A stretch of DNA of 64,000 nt. Origin: Algoriphagus pacificus. GTDB taxonomy: Bacteria > Bacteroidota > Bacteroidia > Cytophagales > Cyclobacteriaceae. The notes below the pieces were generated by a model. It made no database searches. It saw nothing but the letters and a program-made list of their open reading frames with translations, and was not told where the DNA came from. Location: positions 868,001 through 932,000 of the forward strand of contig NZ_JAFKCU010000002.1 in NCBI RefSeq assembly GCF_017254845.1, read 5' to 3'. Made by a program: the position numbers and the translations under genes. Shown one piece after another: positions 55,140 through 63,756 of this stretch; within the stretch, counting starts at the first letter, position 1; each line of letters begins with the position of its first letter.

Positions 55140-56687
55140 ATGAAAACCCCCAAATTAACCTCTCTTCTCATGGGATTAGCTGTTTTATCTTCCTGTGAAA
55201 AAAAGCCATCTGCTCAAGTTGAAAACTACTGGCCCCAAGCCGGCGTGACGTATGAGATTTTTGTTCAGTCGTTTTACGATTCAAATGGAGATGGAATAGG
55301 GGATCTAAATGGGGTGACAGAGAAGCTTGATTATGTTTCAGAACTCGGTGCCAATGCCATTTGGTTTATGCCAATCATGCCTTCACCAAGCTATCATAAA
55401 TATGATGTAACGGACTATCGAGCTATCCATCCTGATTACGGGACCATGGATGACTTTAAGAAATTGCTGGATGAAGCACACAAGCGGGATATCAAAATCG
55501 TCATAGATCTGATTATTAATCATAGCAGCAGTGAACATCCTTGGTTTATTGAGTCCAAAAAAGGAAGAGATAATCCCTATCGAGATTATTATGTCTGGGC
55601 TCAGAAAGATACTATTGCAGATTTTATCAATAAAAAAGTCATCACTTTAGACTCAGATAACATCACGCAATGGCATGATCCAGGCTTTGGAGAGGATTTT
55701 TACTACGGGTTTTTTATCGGAGGAATGCCAGATTTGAATTTTGATAATCAAAAGCTAAGAGAAGAGATCTTTGATATCGGGAGGTTTTGGTTAGAAGAGG
55801 TAGGTGTAGATGGCTTTAGATTAGATGCTGCGAAACATGTTTATCCTGATGATCGTGCAAGCGATAACCATGAATTCTGGAAGGATTTCAGAGCAGAGAT
55901 GACCAAGATCAAACCGGATGTTTATTTGGTAGGGGAGGTTTATGATAATAAGGAAGTTGTAGCGCCTTTCCTCCCAGGATTGCCAGCCTTGTTTAATTTT
56001 GATTTCCATTACACGCTGATCGAAACTTTGAATAAGATGGACGGGATGCTTTTGGCGAGAAAGCAAAAAGAAGTTCTGGATTTTTACCAAAATATCACTT
56101 CTGATTTTATTGATGCTACGATTTCATCCAATCATGATCAACCAAGATTACTAAATGAATTAGGATCAGATCCGGAGAAATACAAACAAGCAATAGCTAT
56201 TTTAATGACGATGCCTGGTGCTCCCTATATCTATTATGGAGAGGAAATCGGCATGTTGGGATTGAAACCAGACGAGCAAATCAGAGAACCATTTCTTTGG
56301 GATGTGAAGGAGAAAGATACCGGTCGAGCTACTTGGATTGAACCTGTTTATTCAACAGATCAAACGGTAACTCCTTTAGCACTACAAAAAGATGATCCAG
56401 ATAGTTATTTCAATCATTACAAAGAATTGATCATGCTTAGGAATTCTACACCAGCTTTGGCTTTAGGATCTTTGGAACTGCCTGATACCTCTTTTGATAA
56501 ATCTTTAATGGTGTTTTCTAGAAAGTTGGGGGATCAAGAGATGTTTGTCATTCATAACGTGGGTGATAAACCAATCACAATCGACTTGCCTCAGGAAATT
56601 GATTCCATTTATGAATTGGGTGAGGTCAATATTGAAAATCAAAAACTGACACTAGGCAAAAACGCATCAATCGTTTATAATCAATAA
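55140..56687 (+). CDS. GH13 alpha-amylase family lipoprotein (SusG-like)
   Basis: A 515-residue lipoprotein with signal MKTPKLTSLLMGLAVLSSC and a lipobox at LSSC (Cys19), so it is membrane anchored, probably at the surface. The single GH13 barrel has QSFYDSNGDGIGDLNG, nucleophile Asp229 in GFRLDAAKH, acid Glu266 in LVGEVYDN and Asp333 in SSNHDQPR, followed by a small C-terminal beta domain. The YDSNGDGIGDLNG and region-II pattern fits the oligo-1,6-glucosidase / neopullulanase-like subfamilies. It lacks the extra CBM58 insertion of Bacteroides SusG. It is the last gene of the rightward starch arm. Confidence 0.9.
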   Translation: MKTPKLTSLLMGLAVLSSCEKKPSAQVENYWPQAGVTYEIFVQSFYDSNGDGIGDLNGVTEKLDYVSELGANAIWFMPIMPSPSYHKYDVTDYRAIHPDYGTMDDFKKLLDEAHKRDIKIVIDLIINHSSSEHPWFIESKKGRDNPYRDYYVWAQKDTIADFINKKVITLDSDNITQWHDPGFGEDFYYGFFIGGMPDLNFDNQKLREEIFDIGRFWLEEVGVDGFRLDAAKHVYPDDRASDNHEFWKDFRAEMTKIKPDVYLVGEVYDNKEVVAPFLPGLPALFNFDFHYTLIETLNKMDGMLLARKQKEVLDFYQNITSDFIDATISSNHDQPRLLNELGSDPEKYKQAIAILMTMPGAPYIYYGEEIGMLGLKPDEQIREPFLWDVKEKDTGRATWIEPVYSTDQTVTPLALQKDDPDSYFNHYKELIMLRNSTPALALGSLELPDTSFDKSLMVFSRKLGDQEMFVIHNVGDKPITIDLPQEIDSIYELGEVNIENQKLTLGKNASIVYNQ

Positions 56688-56715
56688 AAAAAAGGCTCCT
56701 TGGAGCCTTTTTTTA
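56686..56715. terminator. Bidirectional terminator between GH13 and pfkA
   Basis: AAAAAAAGGCTCC pairs with GGAGCCTTTTTTT with a 2-base loop, between convergent genes; T-runs occur on both strands and it overlaps both stop regions. Confidence 0.88.
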
Positions 56716-57699
56716 TGTCGAAAGAATTTTCGCAATTCTAAAATCTTCTTCGTCCACCGTTTTGTCATCGACTATGGCTTTTTTGATAGGCGTATAAACA
56801 ACCTTGTTATTAATCAAGCCAGCCATTACATCGTATTTGCCTTGAAGCAAGCCTTCTACAGCTGCTACACCGAGTTTTGAGGCAAGTAATCTATCAAATG
56901 AAGACGGAGCTCCACCTCTTTGCAAGTGACCTAAAATAGTCACTTTAATGTCATAGCTAGGCAGGAATTTTTTTACTTTTTCTGCGATTTCTCCAGCACC
57001 ACCACTTTTTCCTCCTTCAGCAACGATCACAATATTGGATGATTTTTTTGCTTTGGATCTGATTTTCAATTTATCAACCAAATGCTCGATAGGCATCTTT
57101 TTCTCCGGAATCAAAATCGCGGCTGCTGCACTGCCAATACCTGCGTTGATTGCAATGAATCCTGCGTCTCTTCCCATCACTTCTACGAAGAACAAGCGAT
57201 CGTGAGAAGTTGCTGTATCCCTGATTTTATCAATCGCTTCAATTGCCGTGTTACACGCTGTATCAAAGCCGATGGTAGAATCGGTTCCAGAAAGGTCGTT
57301 ATCAATCGTACCAGGTAATCCGATAGAAGGAATTCCAAACTCCTGGAAGAATAAATGAGCTCCTGTCAAAGAACCATCACCACCAATTACTACCAATGCA
57401 TCGATCCCATGGGAACGAAGGTTTTCATAAGCCTTTTTTCTTCCTTCAGGAGTTCTGAACTCAGCACTTCTAGCAGATTTCAAAAAAGTACCTCCTCTTT
57501 CCAAAACATGGGTAATGTTTTTGGAATCAAGCTTTTTTATATCATTCTGAATCAGACCTTCATATCCACGGTAGATTCCATACATTTCTAAATTGTAATA
57601 GAAGCCGGCTCTCACAGCTGCTCGGATAGCAGCATTCATCCCCGGAGAATCACCTCCGGATGTTAATACTCCTATTTTTTTTATTGTTTTAGGTTCCAT
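56713..57699 (-). CDS. pfkA: ATP-dependent 6-phosphofructokinase
   Basis: A 328-residue PfkA that phosphorylates fructose-6-phosphate with ATP. Motifs: GVLTSGGDSPGMNAAIRAAV (about 10-29), GIYRGYEGLI, VIGGDGSLTGA (about 103-113), the catalytic GTIDNDLSGTDSTIGFDTA (Asp in TIDND, about 130-148) and GHLQRGGAPSSFDR. The GGDGS motif with Gly after the Asp marks the ATP-dependent rather than pyrophosphate-dependent form. It is co-transcribed with mgsA (12-base gap), convergent with the starch genes. Confidence 0.95.
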   Translation of the reverse strand: MEPKTIKKIGVLTSGGDSPGMNAAIRAAVRAGFYYNLEMYGIYRGYEGLIQNDIKKLDSKNITHVLERGGTFLKSARSAEFRTPEGRKKAYENLRSHGIDALVVIGGDGSLTGAHLFFQEFGIPSIGLPGTIDNDLSGTDSTIGFDTACNTAIEAIDKIRDTATSHDRLFFVEVMGRDAGFIAINAGIGSAAAAILIPEKKMPIEHLVDKLKIRSKAKKSSNIVIVAEGGKSGGAGEIAEKVKKFLPSYDIKVTILGHLQRGGAPSSFDRLLASKLGVAAVEGLLQGKYDVMAGLINNKVVYTPIKKAIVDDKTVDEEDFRIAKILST

Positions 57700-57711
57700 T
57701 TAAGGTTTGGG

Positions 57712-58074
57712 TTATAAACTTTTTAACATAAGTTCTGCAGAGGCAGGATTGGTGGCCAAAGGGATATTGTGAACGTCACATATTCTCATCAGCATTTGAA
57801 CATCAGGTTCATGGGGATGCTTATCCAAAGGATCTCTGAAAAAGATCACCATGTCCAATTCCTTCTGAGCTGCCATGGCTGCAATTTGTGCATCTCCACC
57901 GATGGGGCCAGAAAGTAATTTTTCGACTTCAAAACCGGATTTCTCAATATGAGAGCCTGTTGTCCCGGTAGCAACAAGATTTACATCTGCTTTTTCAAGG
58001 ATATCCCGGAACCTGCTTAAAAAATGGACCATGTCGGCTTTTTTGCCATCATGGGCGATTAGGGCGATTTTCAT
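57712..58074 (-). CDS. mgsA: Methylglyoxal synthase
   Basis: A 120-residue MgsA that turns dihydroxyacetone phosphate into methylglyoxal and phosphate, an overflow bypass when sugar phosphate builds up. Key motifs are [14 protein letters not shown] at the start, [25 protein letters not shown] (catalytic Asp near 65) and [15 protein letters not shown]. It is shorter than E. coli MgsA (152) because the N- and C-terminal extensions are missing; the core is complete. It precedes pfkA by 12 bases and has an exact -7 box upstream. Confidence 0.93.
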   Translation of the reverse strand: MKIALIAHDGKKADMVHFLSRFRDILEKADVNLVATGTTGSHIEKSGFEVEKLLSGPIGGDAQIAAMAAQKELDMVIFFRDPLDKHPHEPDVQMLMRICDVHNIPLATNPASAELMLKSL

Positions 58075-58099
58075 ATTCAGGTAGTAATAGGTTTGGTTT

Positions 58100-58107
58100 C
58101 AAAGTTA
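58100..58107 (-). promoter_or_regulatory. Candidate -7 box for mgsA-pfkA
   Basis: Read on the minus strand TAACTTTG matches the Bacteroidota -7 consensus TAnnTTTG exactly, 25 bases upstream of the mgsA ATG. A clear -33 TTTG is not seen. Confidence 0.4.
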
Positions 58108-58136
58108 GAAAAAATTCTTTTTTACACACTTTGACA

Positions 58137-58163
58137 GAATTAATTAAAAGAGAATTAATTAAA
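58137..58163. repeat. Short direct repeat
   Basis: GAATTAATTAAA occurs twice, at 58137-58148 and 58152-58163, a 15-base period, between the oligopeptidase B stop and mgsA. It is AT-rich and may be chance. Confidence 0.4.
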
Positions 58164-58180
58164 GGGTTTCAGTTAATTCA

Positions 58181-60244
58181 TCATCTTTTGGCCTCGTCTT
58201 TTGGGACTAAATTTTCCAAATGGAAAAGGAAGGTATATTCTAGCGCCAATTCTTTCAATGAATTGAATCGACCTGAAGCGCCTCCATGTCCAGCTTCCAT
58301 GTTGGTATGCAGGAGAAGTAAGTTCTGATCAGTTTTCAATTCTCTTAGTTTCGCCACCCATTTGGTTGGTTCCCAATATTGCACCTGACTATCATGCAAG
58401 CCGGAAGTTACCAGTAGGTTTGGATAGTTTTTCTTTTCAATATTGTCATAAGGCGAGTAGGAAAGCATGTAATCATAATACTCCTGATCCTTGGGATTTC
58501 CCCACTCCTGAAACTCCCCAGTAGTCAAGGGAATGCTTTCATCCAGCATAGTAGTCACTACATCCACGAAAGGAACACTCGCGATCATTCCTTTGAAAAG
58601 GTCTGGACGCATATTCATCACAGCACCCATTAAAAGTCCTCCGGCACTTCCTCCCATGGCATATAAATGCTCTGGAGAAGTATAACTCTCTTGGATCAAA
58701 TGCTCAGCACAAGCGATAAAATCGGTGAATGTATTTCTTTTTTTGAGCATTTTACCATCCTCGTACCAATGCCTTCCGAGATCTTCTCCTCCACGAATGT
58801 GAGCTATGGCAAAAACAAAACCTCGATTCAGCAGGCTTAGTCTACTAGATGAAAAATATGCTTCTGAACTGAATCCATAAGATCCATAAGAATAAAGTAA
58901 TAAGGGATTCTTTCCGTCTGGATTGAAGAGCTCAGTTTTATAAACCAAAGAAACTGGTACCATCACTCCATCAGATGCTTTTGCCCAGATTCTTGCCGAC
59001 TGGTACAAACTGGAATCGTAGCCTCCAACAACTTCCTGTTGCTTCAATAAGATCTTTGTTTTCATAGACATATGATAATCAAAGATGCTGGAAGGCGAAA
59101 CCATGGAATTGTAGCCAAATCTCAGAAGGTCTGTATTGAACTCAGGATTGGTGCTGATCCAGGCAGTGTATGTTTCGTCGTCAAATTCCAATTGATGACC
59201 AGCTGATCCATCCCATGGTTTGATAAGGATCTGAACCAGTCCGTTACTTCTTTCTTGGGTTACCAAAAAATGAGAAAACAGATCAAAATCCTCCAATAAA
59301 ACCGATTCCCGATGGGCAATTACATCTTCCCAATTTTCTTTAGAAGGAGAGGAGATAGGCGCTTTTACCAGTTTGAAGTTTTGAGCTTGCTCATTGGTTC
59401 TGATCCAGAAATAATCACCGTAATGATCCGCTCCATATTCTAAATGGGGAATTCGCTCCTGCAAAATCTTAAATTCCCCAGAAGGGTTTGCTGATTCCAG
59501 AAACCTGATTTCAGACGAAATAGTGCTTTCTGACTGGATAAAAAGGTATTCTTCGGATTTTGATTTGCCTATGTGGCAAGAAAATTCCTCGTCAAATTCT
59601 TCAAAAATCAGCTTATCAGTTGAAGGATCTGTTCCTAAAGTATGTTTGAAGATTTGATTAGCACGGAGGGTTTCAGGATCTTGTTTGGAATAAAACAAGG
59701 TCTTGTTATCAGCTGCCCAAACCAGGTTTCCCGTGACATTTGGGATGTTTTCCGTAAGGATTTCTCCGGTTAATAAGTCTTTGAAGTAAATCGTGTAAAT
59801 CCTGCGACCGACTTTATCTACTGCAAAAGCCAATAAATTCTGATTTGGTGAAGTAGAAGTGGCCCCCACATTATAATAACTTTCTCCTTCGGCCAATTCA
59901 TTCACATTCAAAAACACTTCTTCCGTATTTTCCAGAGAATCGGCTTTTCTGCAATAAAGAGGATATTCTCCTCCTTTTTCATAGCGGGCATACCAAAAAT
60001 AGCCTGACTTGAAATAAGGGACACTTTGATCATCTTCTTTAATCCGGCCTTTGATTTCCTCAAACAATTCTTTTTGAAAAGCTTCTGTATAAGCTAATTG
60101 ATCTTTTAAATACTGGTTTTCCTGATTGAGATAATCAATGACTTCAGGATTGTCACGATCTCTCATCCAGTAATAATTATCTATGCGCTGATGTCCGTGA
60201 ATTTCTAAAATTTGCGGCTTTTTAGCAGCTTGAGGTGATTTCAT
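58181..60244 (-). CDS. Oligopeptidase B (S9A prolyl oligopeptidase family)
   Basis: A 687-residue serine peptidase of the prolyl oligopeptidase family, oligopeptidase B branch, which cuts short peptides after Arg or Lys. An N-terminal seven-bladed propeller (about 75-400) covers the alpha/beta-hydrolase domain. The catalytic triad is visible: Ser533 in GGSAGGLLMG, Asp618 in GLHDSQVQYW and His653 in EAGHGGASGR. Also typical are YYWMRDRDNPEVIDYL near the N-terminus and HIRGGEDLGRHWYEDGK. There is no signal peptide, so it is cytoplasmic. Transcribed leftwards, alone. Confidence 0.93.
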   Translation of the reverse strand: MKSPQAAKKPQILEIHGHQRIDNYYWMRDRDNPEVIDYLNQENQYLKDQLAYTEAFQKELFEEIKGRIKEDDQSVPYFKSGYFWYARYEKGGEYPLYCRKADSLENTEEVFLNVNELAEGESYYNVGATSTSPNQNLLAFAVDKVGRRIYTIYFKDLLTGEILTENIPNVTGNLVWAADNKTLFYSKQDPETLRANQIFKHTLGTDPSTDKLIFEEFDEEFSCHIGKSKSEEYLFIQSESTISSEIRFLESANPSGEFKILQERIPHLEYGADHYGDYFWIRTNEQAQNFKLVKAPISSPSKENWEDVIAHRESVLLEDFDLFSHFLVTQERSNGLVQILIKPWDGSAGHQLEFDDETYTAWISTNPEFNTDLLRFGYNSMVSPSSIFDYHMSMKTKILLKQQEVVGGYDSSLYQSARIWAKASDGVMVPVSLVYKTELFNPDGKNPLLLYSYGSYGFSSEAYFSSSRLSLLNRGFVFAIAHIRGGEDLGRHWYEDGKMLKKRNTFTDFIACAEHLIQESYTSPEHLYAMGGSAGGLLMGAVMNMRPDLFKGMIASVPFVDVVTTMLDESIPLTTGEFQEWGNPKDQEYYDYMLSYSPYDNIEKKNYPNLLVTSGLHDSQVQYWEPTKWVAKLRELKTDQNLLLLHTNMEAGHGGASGRFNSLKELALEYTFLFHLENLVPKDEAKR

Positions 60245-60428
60245 AAGATTTAAAACTAAGCTGCAATGTTAATGAAAAAATGGGGGAGGAGGTTCCCTCT
60301 AGCAGTAGAGAAACAATAAAAAATGGTGTTTAAACTTAAAATTCAGTAAGCTATTTGATGCAATCCCTTGTTTGTGAAAAAAATTATTGAAATATTCAAT
60401 TTAATTATCAACCATTAACCTTTACTAT

Positions 60429-60854
60429 ATGGGAATGCTCAAAGAGTTTAAAGAATTTGCCGTCAAAGGCAACGTGGTCGATCTGGCTGTGGCTGTCATT
60501 ATTGGCGGGGCATTTGGCAAGATTGTTACCTCTTTTGTAAACGACATCGTCATGCCACCAATCGGGATGCTGATTGGAGGAGTTAACTTCAAAAACTTGG
60601 CAGTAGTGCTAAAAGAAGCTGTTGTAGATGATTCCGGAGAAGTAGTGACCGCAGCCGTAACGTTGAATTATGGAGCGTTTATTCAAAACATTGTTGATTT
60701 CACAATTATTGCATTTGTGATTTTTCTTGCAGTAAAAGCGATCAACAGCACCAAGAAGAAAGAAGCAGCAGCTCCACCTCCACCACCTCCAGGACCTTCC
60801 AAATCAGAAGTCTTGTTGGAAGAAATCAGAGATCTATTGAAAAAAGAGAAATAA
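60429..60854 (+). CDS. mscL: Large-conductance mechanosensitive channel MscL
   Basis: A 141-residue channel that opens under membrane stretch to release solutes during osmotic downshock. The N-terminal [20 protein letters not shown] amphipathic helix and TM1 ([22 protein letters not shown]) are highly conserved; TM2 is around 83-103 ([19 protein letters not shown]). A Pro-rich linker ([12 protein letters not shown], about 114-125) precedes the C-terminal helix ([11 protein letters not shown]). It is a single gene with a bidirectional terminator just downstream. Confidence 0.96.
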   Translation: MGMLKEFKEFAVKGNVVDLAVAVIIGGAFGKIVTSFVNDIVMPPIGMLIGGVNFKNLAVVLKEAVVDDSGEVVTAAVTLNYGAFIQNIVDFTIIAFVIFLAVKAINSTKKKEAAAPPPPPPGPSKSEVLLEEIRDLLKKEK

Positions 60855-60880
60855 AAAAAGCGGCTTAGCCGCTTTTTTTA
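60853..60880. terminator. Bidirectional terminator after mscL
   Basis: AAAAAAAGCGGC-TTA-GCCGCTTTTTTT hairpin with T-runs on both strands between convergent mscL and the Spy-like gene. Confidence 0.9.
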
Positions 60881-61312
60881 TTGATTGTCACGTCTTTGTC
60901 TTTGATAAATCTGTCTGGCAAAATCTCTTGATAAGCCATTGAGCAAGAATATCTGATTATAAGAGATCACTTTAGATGCCTTTTCAACAAAAACTTTTTC
61001 CTCGTTTAAAAGCTTTTGTTCCAAATCAAACTTCTTTGCAATTCTGCTTTTGGCTTCCTCTTCTGAAATCGGGGTGTCTCTTCGATTGTTTAGACCCGCC
61101 ATTTCACGAAGCACACTTTCCCTTTTATCACTGAATTCATTGTAGATCGGCCAAAATTTTTCGGCTTGATCAGAATTAAGGTCTAATCGGGTAGTGATAA
61201 ATGCAACTTTCGCAGCTTTTAGTTTTTCTGGATCGTATCTCTCTCCAGGCCTTTGGGCATACGCAGCTCCAATAGCAAGAGAGAATAAGATCATTAGGGT
61301 GAATTTTTTCAT
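60878..61312 (-). CDS. Spy/CpxP-like periplasmic protein of a sigma-factor operon
   Basis: A 144-residue exported helical protein. The ATG at 61312 gives a proper signal peptide (MKKFTLMILFSLAIGAAYAQ); a longer frame runs into the upstream gene and is rejected. The mature part carries an LTxxQ-like block, TTRLDLNSDQAEKFWPIYNE (about 42-61), followed by long basic/acidic helices ending QIYQRQRRDNQ. This is the pattern of Spy/CpxP chaperones and of Bacteroidota sensors of periplasmic stress or metals. It lies 4 bases after the anti-sigma gene stop and is third in the operon. Confidence 0.75.
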   Translation of the reverse strand: MKKFTLMILFSLAIGAAYAQRPGERYDPEKLKAAKVAFITTRLDLNSDQAEKFWPIYNEFSDKRESVLREMAGLNNRRDTPISEEEAKSRIAKKFDLEQKLLNEEKVFVEKASKVISYNQIFLLNGLSRDFARQIYQRQRRDNQ

Positions 61313-61316
61313 GATT

Positions 61317-61673
61317 TTAGAACCAAATATCTTCTTGGTCGGAAGAAATATCCTCGATAAAAGGGTTTTCATCCAACATGATTTCATTTAAGATTTCGTC
61401 TGGATTTTCAGACATGCTGAGTATATCCTCAGCAGTCCAATATTGACTATCGATGTATAAATCAATCTCCTGGTCCAGTACAACTTGATCTGAAGTCGCA
61501 GGGGAATTAGTGAATTGCCAAATACCAATTCCTAAAACCACAACAACTGATGCTGCCCATTTAATCCAAGGATAATTTTCCTTCTTATGGATTTTTGACA
61601 TAATCCGATCTGGTAACTCCTCGAAGTAGCCTTCAGGTGATTTCAGATCATTTATTTTTGGCAGATTTTGCAT
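61317..61673 (-). CDS. Probable anti-sigma factor, single-pass membrane protein
   Basis: A 118-residue protein with a cytoplasmic N-terminal part (about 1-35, SPEGYFEELPDRIMSKI), one transmembrane helix (WIKWAASVVVVLGIGIWQF, about 36-54) and an acidic exported tail. It has the shape and position of anti-sigma factors encoded right after ECF sigma genes in Bacteroidota, though it shows no zinc HxxxCxxC motif. It would hold the sigma factor at the membrane until a periplasmic signal releases it. It starts 33 bases after the sigma gene stop. Confidence 0.7.
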   Translation of the reverse strand: MQNLPKINDLKSPEGYFEELPDRIMSKIHKKENYPWIKWAASVVVVLGIGIWQFTNSPATSDQVVLDQEIDLYIDSQYWTAEDILSMSENPDEILNEIMLDENPFIEDISSDQEDIWF

Positions 61674-61706
61674 ACTAGTTATTAGACTGAAATTTAGTGT
61701 AATGGT

Positions 61707-62255
61707 TTATTCTTGTAGAAGGCTTTGTTCTATTTTTTTGACTGCAAGGTGGAAGCTCGCCTTCAAAGCTCCGACGCTTGTACCGGTTATTTCAGCAATT
61801 TGATCATAACTTAAATCTTCCTGATTTTTCAATTGGAAAACCAGCCGTTGCTTTTCTGGGAGGGTCAACATTGCTTTTTGAAGCTTCAGCTGAATTTCAT
61901 CCCCATCCATTTGTCCTGGCTGACTTAGGTAAGATTCTAATTTCTCTTGGTAGTCATCCATAGAAAAGAAGAACCTTTTTTTCTTTTTTTCAAGAAAGCT
62001 TAACGTTTCATTCGTTGCTATTCGATAAAGCCAGGTGAATAAACTGGATTGCCCCTGAAATTTATCGATATGATGAAATGCTTTGATGAAGGTATTTTGG
62101 GTGAGGTCATCGGCGTCTTCGTGTAGTATGACCATTCTACGAATGACGTGGTAGACTTTTTTTTGATAGGTTTGGATCAGTTGCCTAAAACCTATATCCC
62201 TGCTTACAGGATTTTGAATAAGATGTAGGATTTCCTGATCTCTGGTATTCATCAT
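61707..62255 (-). CDS. ECF-type RNA polymerase sigma factor
   Basis: A 182-residue sigma-70 family factor with region 2 (about 22-90; MVILHEDADDLTQNTFIKAF and SLFTWLYRIATNETL) and region 4 (about 120-180; MLTLPEKQRLVFQLK, DLSYDQIAEITGTSVGALKA). Length and the lack of regions 1.1 and 3 mark an ECF factor. It heads a three-gene operon with an apparent membrane anti-sigma factor and a Spy-like periplasmic protein, so it most likely answers envelope stress and may activate its own operon. Basic stretch EKKKKRFFF lies between regions 2 and 4. Confidence 0.93.
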   Translation of the reverse strand: MMNTRDQEILHLIQNPVSRDIGFRQLIQTYQKKVYHVIRRMVILHEDADDLTQNTFIKAFHHIDKFQGQSSLFTWLYRIATNETLSFLEKKKKRFFFSMDDYQEKLESYLSQPGQMDGDEIQLKLQKAMLTLPEKQRLVFQLKNQEDLSYDQIAEITGTSVGALKASFHLAVKKIEQSLLQE

Positions 62256-62312
62256 TGAAATTTAGACCAAAAAAACAGCAGGAGGTTTAGTAAGGGAGAA
62301 AAAATAATTAAA

Positions 62313-62358
62313 AAAGCCTTCTCTCGTTTGGGACTTAACCCATTCAAAAGAAGGCTTT
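62313..62358 (-). terminator. Terminator of the universal stress protein gene
   Basis: AAAGCCTTCT (62313-62322) pairs with AGAAGGCTTT (62349-62358), loop 26 bases; read leftwards the stem ends in TTTTTT. It lies just after the Usp stop at 62377. Confidence 0.78.
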
Positions 62359-62376
62359 AAAAGATTTTTGCAGGGA

Positions 62377-63303
62377 TTAGATTTCAAGAATATAATCGAG
62401 AATGCCTGCATTTTTTCCTTTTGGTCTGGTTACCAAGAGAGGCAAACTATCATTGTACTGGATCAATCGCTCTGCCATACTGCCAATAAAAAGTGCAGTG
62501 GCAGCCGTTCTTCCTTTTGCCCCAATGATGATTCCATCAGCTTCGATTTCTAGTGCTTTGGTGACAATTTCTTCTACTGGATCATCATCGTCATCTTTGG
62601 TGTAAACCGGAGTAATTTTGATTCCTTTGGTATCTATCTTACGAATGAATTTTTTGTAATTGATTTCTGCATGAAGCTGCATGATCTGGGTAAATTCCTC
62701 ATAGCTTTTTCCAGTAAAGTGATAGCCAGAGGGAACCGAAAACACATTCTGGCAAACAATTTCCATTTTGTTCTTGCCATGTTTCTCCGCAATCATTATA
62801 GCTTCTTCCAAAGCATCTTTCGAATAATCAGAGAAATCACTTGGCACGAGTAATTTGGTGAGTTTAGGTACTGTTCCTTCCGGTACAATCAACAAAGAAC
62901 AACTGGCTCTTCTGGCTAATCTTTGGGAGGCAACTCCTGTTCCAGGAAGTTCAACTTTTCTTCCTATCAGAATCATATCAGCAGATTTTTCTTCTGCCAG
63001 TTTCAAAATCTTTTTGGAGAGTGAGCCTTCTTTTACCACATAGTTCAATGAAATGCCCTTTGTATTTTTGAAGTTCTCCGTAACCACAGTTTCCATGGCT
63101 TCTTTTCGCTCATTGATCATGTTATCAACGAGGTTTGGGAACTCCTCAATGACTTCTTTTGGAATGGTCAGGTTCTTAATGACATTCACAAAATATATTT
63201 TTTTAGTCTGATTGACTTGCGCGATAAACTCCGCGTACTGAACCAAAGTTTGGTCTAAGGGACTTTGGTCTAAGCAAACAATCAGCTTTTTAATGAGGTA
63301 CAT
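62377..63303 (-). CDS. Tandem-domain universal stress protein
   Basis: A 308-residue protein with two UspA domains (about 1-145 and 150-300). The first opens with KLIVCLDQSPLDQTLVQYA and the second with KLLVPSDFSDYSKDALEEAI. Only the second carries the ATP-binding G-x2-G-x9-G style run, GIIIGAKGRTAATALFIGSMAERL; the first has MILIGRKVELPGTGVASQRLAR. There is no signal peptide. Usp proteins help survival under starvation, low oxygen or oxidative stress. It is a single gene with a candidate -7 box close to its start and a terminator behind. Confidence 0.92.
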   Translation of the reverse strand: MYLIKKLIVCLDQSPLDQTLVQYAEFIAQVNQTKKIYFVNVIKNLTIPKEVIEEFPNLVDNMINERKEAMETVVTENFKNTKGISLNYVVKEGSLSKKILKLAEEKSADMILIGRKVELPGTGVASQRLARRASCSLLIVPEGTVPKLTKLLVPSDFSDYSKDALEEAIMIAEKHGKNKMEIVCQNVFSVPSGYHFTGKSYEEFTQIMQLHAEINYKKFIRKIDTKGIKITPVYTKDDDDDPVEEIVTKALEIEADGIIIGAKGRTAATALFIGSMAERLIQYNDSLPLLVTRPKGKNAGILDYILEI

Positions 63304-63328
63304 AGCGCTGTAATAGGGTTTGAAAATG

Positions 63329-63336
63329 CAAATTTA
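63329..63336 (-). promoter_or_regulatory. Candidate -7 box for the universal stress protein
   Basis: On the minus strand TAAATTTG matches TAnnTTTG exactly, 25 bases before the ATG; no good -33 TTTG at the usual spacing. Confidence 0.35.
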
Positions 63337-63589
63337 ATTGGTTTGAAAAGAATGTTAATTGAAATTCTGAAATATTATTTTGAAAATTTTAATTTTTCAA
63401 ATAATAAAAAGCTTTTAGTGAAATTTTCCTCCCTGCATTTTAGATTCAATTTCAATAGTAATTTCAATAAATTACGAGGTTTTTGAAATACCGTTTGTCA
63501 ATTGTTTGGGAATAAATTTTCGATCTGTTCAACCTCCAGACATATAAACCGTATATTTGTATCGGTCCGGGTCGTCGACATGTTCAAAC

Positions 63590-63705
63590 TTCACAATTAA
63601 CAAAATCACCGAGTGAAGCCCTCTCCAAAAACAGGCCTCATCCCGATTCTGAATTTCAGAGCTATCGGGACCTCGTCTCGAAAGAGTCAGGATAACAGTG
63701 GAAGT
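63590..63705. repeat. Probable interspersed palindromic (REP-like) repeat
   Basis: The core TCCCGAT (63641-63647) pairs with ATCGGGA (63664-63670), with a nested TCTGA/TCAGA stem inside. The flanks (GCCTCA before, ACCTCGTCTCGAAAGAG after) are GC-rich and lack coding signal. This form resembles the mobile intergenic palindromes common in Bacteroidota genomes. Only one copy is in the window, so the repeat nature is inferred from look and not shown. Confidence 0.4.
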
Positions 63706-63756
63706 TTGCGGTTTCAAGGCAGCTCAAATCTTGTCTACTAGGAGGTTTGTAACACT

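Larger units (their letters stand above)
63304..63756. other. Non-coding stretch with AT-rich part and a GC-richer structured part
   Basis: 63304-63530 is very AT-rich and holds the Usp promoter region. 63540-63740 changes to a GC-richer composition unlike its surroundings and contains a strong nested hairpin (63641-63670). A 62-codon frame on the minus strand (63529-63717) has no start of quality or recognisable motif and I do not call it a gene. Confidence 0.5.

Noticed and set aside
61313-61387. N-terminal extension of the Spy-like protein
   Set aside because: The added residues come from sequence that encodes the C-terminus of the anti-sigma protein in another frame; the ATG at 61312 gives a clean signal peptide.
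63529-63717. A 62-codon frame on the minus strand near the right edge
   Set aside because: The start would be a TTG, the peptide has no recognisable motif, and the DNA contains a strong palindrome that better explains the sequence as a repeat.
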